Positions 22,595 to 31,476 of a DNA stretch of 39,917 nt are shown one piece after another; within the stretch, counting starts at the first letter, position 1, and each line of letters starts with the position of its first letter. The translations under genes were made by a program, and so were the position numbers. Source of the DNA: a virus; IMG/VR virus record IMGVR_UViG_3300009149_005307, positions 1 through 39,917 of that record. One strand, written 5' to 3'. Below the pieces are notes generated by a model. The model had not been told where the DNA came from. It ran no database searches and saw only the letters and a list, made by a program, of their open reading frames with translations.

Positions 22595-23866
22595 ATGGGA
22601 TTGAATACAGGATTTGCGTGGCAACCCGAAGCACAATTAACACGAAAAATAAGACCTATTTCAGGAACTAAGTTGAGGGCATTGGGATTATCTAGAAATT
22701 TATCAAGGTATGTAAAAGATTTAGAAGAACTAAGAGAATCACCACCCAATATAGTTTTAGCTACAGCCAAAAAAGAACTTGGATTTATACAAAACTATTT
22801 TAAACAACAAAAACTTCAAAAGAAAACAACATATGTCATGGGTTTGGGTGTATATCAGCAGTTACATACAGACCAAAAAAGCGGAACGCCAAAATTATTA
22901 ATTCCAGCAAAATCGAAATTTAAAAATATGTATAGACCTTATATAGGTCAAAATCTAGATGAAAAATCTCTACTTGTTTTTAGAACAGGTGGTATTGGCG
23001 ATCTTCTGTTTATCCAACCAAATCTTCGTCATCTAAAAGAAAAATACCCCACATGCAAAATTAGATTTGCCTGTGGTCCGCAATATCAAGCAATGGTTGA
23101 AACATGGGATTGTATTGATGAAGTTTTAGATCTTCCTTTTGAAATAAAATATTTAAAAATGTCTGATTATCATGCATTATTTGAAGGTGTTATTGAAAGA
23201 TGTAAATTAGCAGAAACTGTAAATGCATATAATTTATTTTCTGAATGGTTGGGATTAAGTTTGCCAGATGAAATGTTAATCCCAAAACAAACAGTTAAAG
23301 AAGATAAACTTAAATTTTGTATTGATAAACTAAATGAATGGCAAGTAACTCAGAAAAAATTTATATTATTACAGGTGAGAGCAAGCTCTCCAATTAGAAG
23401 TCCACGTCCACAATTTTGGGTAAATATTATTGACGAGTTGACGGATCGTGGTCATGATGTTGTTTTAACTGATAATCCAAGACAAGCAGATTTTGTTGAT
23501 GATTTTATTAAAGGTCTTAAAAACCCACATAGAGCATTTAATTTCTGTAGATATTCTTTATCATTAGATTTTTCAATTGCATTAACTAAGTTAGCTCAAG
23601 TTACACTATCTACTGACTCAGCAATGTCACATATAGCTGCATCATTAGATGTTCCGTGTTATGGAATATTTGGACCTTTTCCAGGACATATAAGACTTAA
23701 AACATATCCAAAAGCAAGATGGGTTGATGCAGTTAGACATTGTGCTCCATGTTATTTACATGGTACAGAATCATGTCCTCAAGCTGGCAGTGATGGTATT
23801 AGTCCATGTTATGATAATTTGGATATTAACAAAACTGTAGATGACATTGAGGAGTTTATAAAATGA
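22595..23866 (+). CDS. GT9 glycosyltransferase (heptosyltransferase-like)
   Basis: A 423 aa protein with a GT-B fold of the ADP-heptose:LPS heptosyltransferase family. The first domain has LLVFRTGGIGDLLF at 126-139 and the second has FILLQVRASSPI near 256 and STDSAMSHIAAS at 339-350, then VPCYGIFGP. An extra N-terminal 120 residues of unknown function precede the enzyme. Close to the end, CAPCYLHGTESCP resembles the Cys-rich C-terminus of many GT9 proteins. It probably moves a heptose-like sugar onto a lipid or glycan acceptor. It is the first enzyme of the glycan locus; GGAAG precedes the ATG. Confidence 0.88.
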   Translation: MGLNTGFAWQPEAQLTRKIRPISGTKLRALGLSRNLSRYVKDLEELRESPPNIVLATAKKELGFIQNYFKQQKLQKKTTYVMGLGVYQQLHTDQKSGTPKLLIPAKSKFKNMYRPYIGQNLDEKSLLVFRTGGIGDLLFIQPNLRHLKEKYPTCKIRFACGPQYQAMVETWDCIDEVLDLPFEIKYLKMSDYHALFEGVIERCKLAETVNAYNLFSEWLGLSLPDEMLIPKQTVKEDKLKFCIDKLNEWQVTQKKFILLQVRASSPIRSPRPQFWVNIIDELTDRGHDVVLTDNPRQADFVDDFIKGLKNPHRAFNFCRYSLSLDFSIALTKLAQVTLSTDSAMSHIAASLDVPCYGIFGPFPGHIRLKTYPKARWVDAVRHCAPCYLHGTESCPQAGSDGISPCYDNLDINKTVDDIEEFIK

Positions 23867-24693
23867 TAAAAATATTTTTGAGCGTTAGAAACAGATTAGC
23901 AATTACAAAAAAATGCTTACATGCGTTAGAAATACACTCAGAAATTCCAAACCAAATATACGTTTATAATAATGCCACTAATTATTTACTTGAAAAACAT
24001 TTTCAATATTTTCAGAAAATGTATACTAATAATAAAATTGCACAGATTACTTTTACAACCATTGAATCAACATTCAATGCATTTAGTAAAGCATCAACTT
24101 GTAATTTCTTTGGACTTCAACATGAGCAAGATCCAAACAAAGATTCATATGATTTTTTGTTGATGCTTGATAATGATATAATTGTAACACCTGGTTGGGA
24201 TACAAGATTGTTAAAAGCATGGAATTTTGTAAAGAAAAATAAATTAAATAATATTAGAGTTATAGGACAAAGACCAGGTGGTATTAAACAAGTAAAGGCA
24301 GAACTACATAATATCGATGATATGACTGGAAGAGCTGGTAAACTTGGTGGTTCTGGACTGTGGTCTGTGAGACCATCGTTTTTTAGAGATGTTGGATTTT
24401 TAGATCTTAAACAGTTGGTTGGTCATGATAAAAAACATGATCAGATGTATTGGTTGCTTATGGATAAAGTTAATAAAGGCGAACCATATATTTTGGGACT
24501 TAATTACAAGTTAGGGATTCATTGTGGAAAACAAGCAGGTTCTGTATGTAATCAATTAACAAGATCTAAAAGAAGTGAAGATAAACTGGAGGCAATTAAA
24601 TTTATAGGAGCGGAGGAAGCAATAGATAAAGTTAATTTTAATAAATTTTATAAAAGTATAGAAAATAATAAACAATTATTGGGTGATTGGTAA
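23863..24693 (+). CDS. GT-A glycosyltransferase (GT2-like)
   Basis: A 276 aa protein. The N-terminus is a β-strand and helix (FLSVRNRLAITKKCLHAL) typical of the nucleotide-binding half. The metal-binding DxD is D103-N-D105 in LLMLDNDIIVTPGW, and a GGSGLWSVRPSFF loop near 158 belongs to the acceptor side. This is a cytosolic sugar transferase. It overlaps the GT9 stop by ATGA. The donor sugar cannot be told. Confidence 0.82.
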   Translation: MIKIFLSVRNRLAITKKCLHALEIHSEIPNQIYVYNNATNYLLEKHFQYFQKMYTNNKIAQITFTTIESTFNAFSKASTCNFFGLQHEQDPNKDSYDFLLMLDNDIIVTPGWDTRLLKAWNFVKKNKLNNIRVIGQRPGGIKQVKAELHNIDDMTGRAGKLGGSGLWSVRPSFFRDVGFLDLKQLVGHDKKHDQMYWLLMDKVNKGEPYILGLNYKLGIHCGKQAGSVCNQLTRSKRSEDKLEAIKFIGAEEAIDKVNFNKFYKSIENNKQLLGDW

Positions 24694-24694
24694 T

Positions 24695-25606
24695 ATGGAA
24701 AAAGCTATTCTTCTTGGCCCTTTTGTTGGAGAAATGTATTGGGAGGCTGGAAGGTTTGCTCCAATGTTACCATTTCTTCTTCTAAAAAAATATAAAAAAC
24801 AAAATATTAAATTTATTGTATTAACACGAGAAGAAAGATTTGATTTATATGGCAGGTATGCAGATATATTAATACCATTAAAAATTGATGGAGATTATAT
24901 TACTAAGAAACCAAACTGTTTTAGATTGGATGGATTACGCCCTCCAGAATATGAAAACATGGCTAAAACTTTTAAAGAACAATATTCAAAAAGATTTCAA
25001 ATAATTGATCACATATATCCAGATGTTACAAAAGCAAAATTTGTAAACAAAAATCAATTTTCAACTAAGCAAATGATATTTCAATATAAACCACGAATGG
25101 AAAATTATGAATTGGTTAATTCTTATATACCAAATGGAAAACCTCTTGTTGTTTTAGCACCAAGATATAGAAATGGGTTTAGAAGAAATTGGTCAAACTG
25201 GAAAGGATTTTATGACAAACTTTCAACTGATGAAGATTTAATGACATATTTTAATTTTGTCATTTGTGGTAAAAAAGGAGAGTATGTTCCTGATGAAAAA
25301 AATAGATTTTATGATATGAACAATATACAACTAGGAGAAAAATCATCTACAATTGGTTTATTATTGGTTATATTGCAAAAGTCTATTTTTACATTTGGGT
25401 CACAAAGTGCAATTCCAAATATATCATTATTATATGGGATTGAAGTTTTAGAATTTGGGTGTCAAAAAGCGTTACATACAAAAACATATAATATAAAAAA
25501 CACACCCATAACATTTATAGAAGATAGGCAATATAAAATTGAAGTTTCAAAGATTTATCAACATTTCAAAAATCTACTTCAAAAGAAAAAGGGAGAAATA
25601 AAATGA
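24695..25606 (+). CDS. Unknown GT-B-like protein, paralogue A
   Basis: A 303 aa protein with start at 24695; four residues upstream could be added but bring no ribosome site. It shares a long block with the protein at 25787-26572: GPFVGEMYWEAGRFAP, a FIVLTREERFDLYGRYADILIPLK region and KRFQIIDHIYPD. The second half has PLVVLAPRYRNG and SSTIGLLLVILQKSIFTFGSQSAIPN, which resemble the donor-binding half of GT9 and related enzymes. It is probably a glycosyltransferase of an undescribed family. Confidence 0.65.
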   Translation: MEKAILLGPFVGEMYWEAGRFAPMLPFLLLKKYKKQNIKFIVLTREERFDLYGRYADILIPLKIDGDYITKKPNCFRLDGLRPPEYENMAKTFKEQYSKRFQIIDHIYPDVTKAKFVNKNQFSTKQMIFQYKPRMENYELVNSYIPNGKPLVVLAPRYRNGFRRNWSNWKGFYDKLSTDEDLMTYFNFVICGKKGEYVPDEKNRFYDMNNIQLGEKSSTIGLLLVILQKSIFTFGSQSAIPNISLLYGIEVLEFGCQKALHTKTYNIKNTPITFIEDRQYKIEVSKIYQHFKNLLQKKKGEIK

Positions 25607-25806
25607 GAAACACATGGGTAGCAATAAACAGCGAAAAATTAGCAGCAATGAAGCTTTTTTTAACAGAGTGTGAATACAAACCAGAGTATGATAATTTTCC
25701 AATTAGAAAAATTCAACTTCTTTTAAATGGTTTAGAAGCAGAGGTTAATAAATTATACAATGAGATTGTAGCATTAAAAAGAGCCAATGCTAAGAAAGAA
25801 GAATAA
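25603..25806 (+). CDS. Small helical protein, 67 aa
   Basis: A coiled-coil-like small protein (KIQLLLNGLEAEVNKLYNEIVALKRAN) between the two paralogues. It starts at an ATGA overlap and has AAGGGAG upstream. Family not recognised. It might be a scaffold or partner for the paralogue pair. Confidence 0.65.
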   Translation: MRNTWVAINSEKLAAMKLFLTECEYKPEYDNFPIRKIQLLLNGLEAEVNKLYNEIVALKRANAKKEE

Positions 25807-26572
25807 AGCTTTTTTGGTTGGTCCTTTTATCGGAGAGTTATCATGGGAGTTTTATAGATTTGCTCCTTATATAATTAATCTTAAAAAAAAGAATCCAACT
25901 AAAAAAATAATTGTTTTTACAAGACCATCACGGTTTGATTTATATGGGGTGTATGCGGATATTTTAGTTCCATTGAAATTAATAAGTGATGATTCTGGCA
26001 ATCATAATTGTTTTACAATTAAAGATTTTAATGGAACGGGATATAGTTTATTATCAAAAGCATTTATCACGAAATATCAAAAAAGATTTAAGGTAATTGA
26101 TCATATTCATCCAGATATTTCTAGATTTTATTATAAAGTTAAATGGCAGTTTCCAAGAGATTTAATGGATTATGATTTTAAACCAAGAATTGTTAATACT
26201 AAATATGTTGAAAAATATAATAGTGGTAATTTGATATTTTACAATGTTTATAATAGAACACATCCGCAATGCCTGAGAAAATATGATGTAGAATTTGCTA
26301 ATACATTTTATGAAGAACTTTCATTCAACTATGATAATCAAAATATAACTTCAGTTGGATGTCTTATTGAGTTAATTAAAAAATGTAAATTTGTTATAAG
26401 TTCGTTTGATTCGTTTGTGTCTCACTTAGCATTATTATTAAAAATTCCTGTAATAGCACCGAGAGAAAATATAAGCGAAGACAAGATACATTTACTCAAT
26501 CCTTTAAATACACCAGTTATATTATATGATGAATTAGAAAGGGGGATTGAATGTTATGAAAATAATTTTTGA
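25787..26572 (+). CDS. Unknown GT-B-like protein, paralogue B
   Basis: A 261 aa homologue of the protein at 24695-25606, aligned over the N-terminal block GPFIGELSWEFYRFAP, the FTRPSRFDLYGVYADILVPLK region and KRFKVIDHIHPD. The C-terminal half is shorter; it has VISSFDSFVSHLALLLKIPVIAP, like the donor-side helix-strand of GT9-type enzymes. It overlaps its neighbours at both ends. Probably a second sugar transferase with a different substrate. Confidence 0.65.
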   Translation: MLRKKNKAFLVGPFIGELSWEFYRFAPYIINLKKKNPTKKIIVFTRPSRFDLYGVYADILVPLKLISDDSGNHNCFTIKDFNGTGYSLLSKAFITKYQKRFKVIDHIHPDISRFYYKVKWQFPRDLMDYDFKPRIVNTKYVEKYNSGNLIFYNVYNRTHPQCLRKYDVEFANTFYEELSFNYDNQNITSVGCLIELIKKCKFVISSFDSFVSHLALLLKIPVIAPRENISEDKIHLLNPLNTPVILYDELERGIECYENNF

Positions 26573-27545
26573 TTTAAGATCCACTGGTTTGGGTGATAAT
26601 GGTGGAAGTTCGACTCTTATAAAATCAGGAAATGCTTTAGTTGATTTGGGACACGAAGTATTTTTTATTGATACATTTCGGAATATGAATACATGGACTC
26701 CTTTAAATGCTAAACATATACTTGTAAAAAATAAAAAAGAAATACCCGATGCTGATGCTATTATTGCAACAGGGTATAAATCAGTCGAATTAACGAGTCA
26801 AGCTCCTAAGCGATGTGGTTTAAAAATACATTGGATAAGAGCTTGGGAAACTTGGCAGGGTTCTCAGAGTTGGATAATTGAAAAAATTCTGAAAGCACCA
26901 ACTTTAAAATTAGTTAACGGGATTGGATTACAAGAAAAGCTAAAAGAGCTTGGATTTGAATCCAAGTTAATTAGACCTGGATATGATTTACATGAATTGT
27001 ATCCAACTGGAAAAAGGGGTAATAGCGATAATATTGTAATCGGTGGGTTATATCATCAAAAGCATTTTAGAATTAAAAGAGTTTCTTGGTTGTTGGATGT
27101 GGCATCTTATCTAAAATCTAAAAGAAAGGATGTGAAACTTCATTTGATGGGGGCTACAAAATTCCCATCAGTAACCATTGATAAGTATATAACAAACCCA
27201 ACAACCAAGGATAAAAATTGTTTTTATAATGAAATTGATATTTGGATGGCGCCTGCAATGCAAGAGGGTTTACATATGCCTCCTGCTGAAGCAATGCTAA
27301 CAGGATGTCCAATTGTTACAACAAATAATCTAATGTCTGGAACAAAAGATTATGCGATTCATGGAAAAAATGGATTGGTGTCAAACGATGATTATTTATC
27401 ATTTCAAAGTTATGTTGAGTTATTAGTTAATGATGAAGATTCAAGGGATTTGATGGGAAAAGAAGCAAGAAATACAATTATAAAACTAGGTTCCAGAAAA
27501 GAAAATATGACCAAATTAATTCAATTCATCATGGAAAATAAATAA
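26556..27545 (+). CDS. GT4-family glycosyltransferase
   Basis: A 329 aa GT-B retaining transferase. The start at 26556 is an ATG with GGGGG 10 nt upstream; a TTG at 26547 is less likely. The N-terminal domain has a Gly-rich GLGDNGGSSTL loop. The C-terminal domain has MAPAMQEGLHMPPAEAMLTG, which contains the E-x7-E donor-binding signature, then PIVTTN. It adds a nucleotide-activated sugar to a growing glycan. Confidence 0.88.
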   Translation: MKIIFDLRSTGLGDNGGSSTLIKSGNALVDLGHEVFFIDTFRNMNTWTPLNAKHILVKNKKEIPDADAIIATGYKSVELTSQAPKRCGLKIHWIRAWETWQGSQSWIIEKILKAPTLKLVNGIGLQEKLKELGFESKLIRPGYDLHELYPTGKRGNSDNIVIGGLYHQKHFRIKRVSWLLDVASYLKSKRKDVKLHLMGATKFPSVTIDKYITNPTTKDKNCFYNEIDIWMAPAMQEGLHMPPAEAMLTGCPIVTTNNLMSGTKDYAIHGKNGLVSNDDYLSFQSYVELLVNDEDSRDLMGKEARNTIIKLGSRKENMTKLIQFIMENK

Positions 27546-28360
27546 TGAATTTTTTAAAAGTACAAGATATATTTGATAAGTTAGAAAATTGTATTGAGTA
27601 TAAATTGCCATTTTCGCATATAAGATTTGGTGATGGAGGTATAAAATTTATTCATTCTCTTTTGTTTAAAGATATAGATCAACTCAATATAATTGTACAA
27701 AAAGAAGGATTACCATCAGATAAATTGGTTGAGATATTTGAACTTTGGGGATATTATGCAAGAAAGGCAGATTGTATTGATACTCCCCAAGTATATTTTG
27801 ATGGTACGTTTTGGCCAAGAATAAAGAAACCGAATAAACCAATTAATTCTGAAACCGAATATAAGATGAAAATATGGAAAGATCTTTATAACCGTTCAGA
27901 ATTTGATAATGATACATATTGTAATCCAGAATCTAATTGTTTGATGATATTAGATATACCCGGAAGACGAACCCTACTTGACTTAATGAAAAATAGAAAG
28001 GTATGTATCATAACAGCACGACCAGAAATAAAATCTATGTTACCAGAAGTTGATATAATTCCAATTGTTGGACAATATGAAAATCAATATGAAAATTCAT
28101 TTTTTGAAGTTGTGAAGCGTATAAAAAATACAGCGAAAGATTATGATTTTTGGTTGGTAGCAGCGGGAGAATTGGGAAGAATATATACTGGAATGATTAA
28201 AGAGTATGGTGGTCGTGCTGTAGATATTGGTTTTGTTATAGAGTTTTGGTTAGATGGTTATTTACATCCTCGCTTTCATTTATTTATTGCAACAACAATT
28301 GATAATAATTTTACAATGCGACTTACACCAGAAGGAAAAAAATATGAAAAGTTTATCTAA
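27545..28360 (+). CDS. DUF1792/GT-D-type glycosyltransferase
   Basis: A 271 aa protein. The N-terminal HIRFGDGG at 25-32 and the later DYDFWLVAAGELGRIYTGM...GRAVDIGFVIEFW near 200-245 correspond to the RFGDGE and aaG...DiGh motifs of the GT-D fold (DUF1792), first seen in streptococcal adhesin glycosylation. It lies between a GT4 and a GT-A gene, fitting an ordered chain of transferases. Only the motifs are clear; the sugar is unknown. Confidence 0.75.
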   Translation: MNFLKVQDIFDKLENCIEYKLPFSHIRFGDGGIKFIHSLLFKDIDQLNIIVQKEGLPSDKLVEIFELWGYYARKADCIDTPQVYFDGTFWPRIKKPNKPINSETEYKMKIWKDLYNRSEFDNDTYCNPESNCLMILDIPGRRTLLDLMKNRKVCIITARPEIKSMLPEVDIIPIVGQYENQYENSFFEVVKRIKNTAKDYDFWLVAAGELGRIYTGMIKEYGGRAVDIGFVIEFWLDGYLHPRFHLFIATTIDNNFTMRLTPEGKKYEKFI

Positions 28361-29093
28361 CCCAATCGATATTACAATGGTCGCTGTTTTAAGACCTGGT
28401 GTTATTGAAGAAACTCTTACTTCTATAAATGATAATATAATAAGAGGAGAAAAACACAGATATAGACTTATAATTAATATTGATCCAATTGGTGAAACAG
28501 TTAAACCTATGAAAATTATTAAAATAGCAGCACGATTTTTTGATAGAATAACATATAATATTGCGGATGTACCATCATTTGCAAAAGCCGTAAAGTGGGT
28601 GTGGAGTCGTGTTGAAGCAGATTATGTTTTTCATATTGAGGATGATTGGTCAATTTTAAGAAAAATAAACATCAATAATATGATCAACATACTCAACAAA
28701 TATCCAAAACTATCATCGTTAAGATTATATAAAGAACAAACCCCAAACATAAAAAGAATTAAAACTTTTTCATGTAGATGGAATTATAATGAAGATGGTT
28801 TTTATTTAGCAGAAGGTTGGCAAAAACAATTTGGATTAAATCCAATATTAATTAAAAGAGAGTTTATTGAAGAAGCTGTACCACGAATGGTTGATACAGT
28901 TAATCCTGAAAAACAATTTAGAATGTCTCAAAAATACATGCGCCCTGTTATACAAAAATGGGAATATGGTTTATATACAAAACCAGGCGCCTCAAGATTG
29001 GTTTATGGTAAACGTGGATTGAGATGGAGAGAAGAGCAGAATATGAAAAAACCCGGAGAAGGACAAACCTTTTTAACATGGGTTCCGAAATAA
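28344..29093 (+). CDS. GT-A-like glycosyltransferase
   Basis: A 249 aa protein with the start at 28344 because GAAGG lies upstream; a longer frame runs through the previous gene. The metal-binding EDD (E99-D100-D101) sits in YVFHIEDDW, and a LRLYKE strand and GLNPILIKREF acceptor loop follow. This is the layout of small GT-A transferases. It overlaps the GT-D gene by 17 nt. Confidence 0.75.
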   Translation: MKSLSNPIDITMVAVLRPGVIEETLTSINDNIIRGEKHRYRLIINIDPIGETVKPMKIIKIAARFFDRITYNIADVPSFAKAVKWVWSRVEADYVFHIEDDWSILRKININNMINILNKYPKLSSLRLYKEQTPNIKRIKTFSCRWNYNEDGFYLAEGWQKQFGLNPILIKREFIEEAVPRMVDTVNPEKQFRMSQKYMRPVIQKWEYGLYTKPGASRLVYGKRGLRWREEQNMKKPGEGQTFLTWVPK

Positions 29094-29104
29094 GGAGAAA
29101 AAAG

Positions 29105-29593
29105 ATGAAACAGAATAATATACACCCATCTTTCAAACATGGCAAAAATTTAAAACTAGGAAGTTTTAATGTAATAGAAGAAGATGTAATTGTTGGAGAT
29201 AATGTTGATATTCAAAATTTTGTATTGTTGAAAAAAGGAACTAGAATAGGGAATGACTGTTATGTTGATAGTTATTTTCGTTCTTCTGGGGATAACTTTA
29301 TTGGAGATAATGTTACGTTGAGGTTTGGTTCAACTATTGCTAGAAAGGTAATGGTTGAGAATAATGTATTTATTTCACCAAATGTAATGACAGTTTATAG
29401 TTTACCTGATGGACAAAAGAGTTCAGGAACCTTTATTGGAGAAAATGCTTTTATTGGAACAGCTGCAGTTTTAGCTCCTAATATCTCAATTAGACCTGGT
29501 TCTATTGTTGGAGCAAATTCATTTGTAAATAAATCAATATTGGAGAAAGGTATCTATGCTGGAAACCCTGCTAAACTTATTCGCAAACTATAA
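29105..29593 (+). CDS. Left-handed β-helix acyltransferase (hexapeptide repeat)
   Basis: A 162 aa protein built of repeated [LIV]-G-x4 hexapeptides (VIEEDVIVGDNVDIQNF, IGNDCYVDSYF, IGDNVTLRF, IGENAFIGTAA). It ends in YAGNPAKLIRKL, the usual end of sugar acetyltransferases. AAGGAG lies 9 nt upstream. It would trimerise and transfer acetyl or another acyl group to a sugar. No substrate-specific motif is visible. Confidence 0.85.
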   Translation: MKQNNIHPSFKHGKNLKLGSFNVIEEDVIVGDNVDIQNFVLLKKGTRIGNDCYVDSYFRSSGDNFIGDNVTLRFGSTIARKVMVENNVFISPNVMTVYSLPDGQKSSGTFIGENAFIGTAAVLAPNISIRPGSIVGANSFVNKSILEKGIYAGNPAKLIRKL

Positions 29594-30302
29594 AAAGACC
29601 TGCCCAATAACTAAGGTTCGTTCTGGATGTGTCACATTTGCAAGAGATGAAAGCTATCTCAAATATTTATATTTAACTGATAAAATGAGAGATGCTTGGG
29701 TTATTGTTCCATGGGATATGTCAACGCCTAGTTCTTCAAGTGGCAATATAAAATATTATCATTCTAAGTATCCTGAATATGAATTTACGCTATTTCATAA
29801 TCATTTAAATAAAGATAAGACATATAAAATTGCTTCTATTGCTCCAAATTGTAAGATACATGAAACCGTCTTAGTTGGCGTTGAGGGGTTGAAAGTTGTT
29901 AATACACCTGATGGGTCAAAGATTCAATTTATTCATACTGGGCGCGTTGATATTGAGGAGAATGTTGAAATTGGTCCGTATTCTGTAATACATCGTGGAA
30001 CTATGGAGAATACATTAATAAGAAAAGGTTGTAGATTCGGAGTATATACAAACATAGGTCATAATTGTAACATAGGCGAGAATACAGTTATGGCTGCTGG
30101 TGTAATATTGAATGGTGGAGTTAAACTCGGAAAAAATTGTTGGTTTGCATCTGGTGTATTGGTAAGACATTATGTCAATATATGTGATAATGTAGTAATA
30201 GGACTTGGTTCTGTAGTTGTTAAAGATATAACCGAACCTGGTATATATGTTGGTAACCCTGCAAGGTATTTAAAACCAATAACAGAAGGGTGGAATTTCT
30301 AA
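29556..30302 (+). CDS. β-helix acyltransferase, LpxD/sugar O-acyltransferase-like
   Basis: A 248 aa protein with a 90-residue N-terminal domain, then hexapeptide repeats (VEIGPYSVIHRG, FGVYTNIGHNCNIGENTVMAAGVILNG) and the end YVGNPARYLKP. The IGHNCNIG and GVILNG pattern is shared with LpxD and PglD-type acyltransferases; H171 in IGHN is the likely base. The ATG lies inside the previous gene and has AAAGG upstream. Substrate not assigned. Confidence 0.85.
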   Translation: MLETLLNLFANYKKTCPITKVRSGCVTFARDESYLKYLYLTDKMRDAWVIVPWDMSTPSSSSGNIKYYHSKYPEYEFTLFHNHLNKDKTYKIASIAPNCKIHETVLVGVEGLKVVNTPDGSKIQFIHTGRVDIEENVEIGPYSVIHRGTMENTLIRKGCRFGVYTNIGHNCNIGENTVMAAGVILNGGVKLGKNCWFASGVLVRHYVNICDNVVIGLGSVVVKDITEPGIYVGNPARYLKPITEGWNF

Positions 30303-30895
30303 TGAAGATATTAGTTATTGCAGCACATTATGATGATGCAGAGATAGGATGTGGTGGAACAATAATGAAACATATTAGTGATGGAGATGAGATATTTTAT
30401 GCAATCACAAGTTCAGATGAATATAGAACTGGATTCCCAGAAGAAAGACTTGCAGAACAATGTGATGTTTTAAAAAGAATGGGAATACCCACAACATCAA
30501 TGACTTTGTTTTCATATAAAGATAATCTTCATACAATTATTGGTTCTTTGGATTCTCTTAAACCTGATATTGTGTTCACACATTTTGAAAATGATACTCA
30601 TCAAGATCATGTAAGAGCAAGTACAATTGGGCAGGCAGTTGGAAGAAAAAGATATACCACTACAGTATTTTATGATAGTGGATCATCATATAACTTTAGT
30701 GCTAATGTTTTTTCAATAATTGATTTTGAAGAAAAAATGTATCTTTTAGAATTTTATAAAAGTCAAATTAATGCAGGAGCTATCAGCTTAGATATTATTA
30801 AAAGAAAAAATGCATATTGGTCATCATTAATTACAAATAACCCAGATGGTTATGCAGAAGGATTTGTAGTAAGGAAAATGAAATGGATAATTTAA
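30302..30895 (+). CDS. PIG-L/LmbE-family deacetylase
   Basis: A 197 aa zinc deacetylase. The metal motif AHYDDAE at 8-14 is the family's AHPDDxE with Pro replaced by Tyr, and FTHFENDTHQDH near 92-103 supplies the further His/Asp ligands (H94, H100, D102, H103). The family removes acetyl from N-acetyl sugars or lipids linked to GlcNAc. It begins at a TAATG junction with the acyltransferase, so removal and addition of acyl groups are encoded side by side. Confidence 0.9.
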   Translation: MKILVIAAHYDDAEIGCGGTIMKHISDGDEIFYAITSSDEYRTGFPEERLAEQCDVLKRMGIPTTSMTLFSYKDNLHTIIGSLDSLKPDIVFTHFENDTHQDHVRASTIGQAVGRKRYTTTVFYDSGSSYNFSANVFSIIDFEEKMYLLEFYKSQINAGAISLDIIKRKNAYWSSLITNNPDGYAEGFVVRKMKWII

Positions 30896-31359
30896 ATTCT
30901 CACTCAGATGTATTACTACATTTATTAAAAAACAGACCACATGCAGTAGGTGCTGAAATTGGAGTCCATACTGGAACTACAACGGGTGTTTTGTTAAATG
31001 GATTAAAAACAATTCAAAAATATTATGCAATTGATCCATGGAAATCATATAAACAATATGATGGAAGTATATATAGAAAACCTGGCAATAAAAAAATAAA
31101 GACGTGGGGCGATGCCTACCAAGAGTATTTAAAAACAATCTCTCCATTTGATTGTGTTATTACTATAAAATCAACAAGTGTTGAAGCATGTAAGAAAGTT
31201 TATGATAAAGAATTAGATTGGGTATTTATAGATGCTAATCATGAGTATGAATATATCAAAGAAAATTTAAAGCTATGGATACCAAAGGTAAAGAAAGGTG
31301 GATTTGTTTCTGGACATGATTATGGAAATAAATGGAGTGGAATAAAAAAAAGCAGTTGA
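30883..31359 (+). CDS. SAM-dependent methyltransferase, C-terminus frameshifted
   Basis: A 158 aa class I methyltransferase. SAM-binding motif I is GAEIGVHTGTTTG at 24-36; the following acidic strand is YAIDPW; and DWVFIDANHEYEYIKENLKLW is typical of the Methyltransf_24 group. The last residues GIKKSS are aberrant. The A-run at 31344-31351 (eight A) shifts the frame; with seven A the protein would continue AVDETVPTDTTLNIEDFYIWW and end at 31426. The likely substrate is a sugar or its phosphate. Confidence 0.85.
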   Translation: MDNLNSHSDVLLHLLKNRPHAVGAEIGVHTGTTTGVLLNGLKTIQKYYAIDPWKSYKQYDGSIYRKPGNKKIKTWGDAYQEYLKTISPFDCVITIKSTSVEACKKVYDKELDWVFIDANHEYEYIKENLKLWIPKVKKGGFVSGHDYGNKWSGIKKSS

Positions 31360-31431
31360 TGAAACAGTTCCAACTGATACTACATTAAATATTGAAGATT
31401 TTTATATATGGTGGTTTATAAAGTGACCAAA

Positions 31432-31466
31432 AAAAGAATGAGGGTAAGTAATACCCCCACTCTTTT
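31432..31466 (-). terminator. Rho-independent terminator
   Basis: Arms 31432-31446 and 31452-31466 pair over 15 positions with a 5 nt loop. On the minus-strand RNA the two imperfect positions are G-U pairs, while on the plus strand they are A-C mismatches, and a run of seven T follows only in the minus direction. It ends the secreted-protein transcript and may also stop plus-strand read-through weakly. Confidence 0.85.
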
Positions 31467-31476
31467 CTTCTACTAA

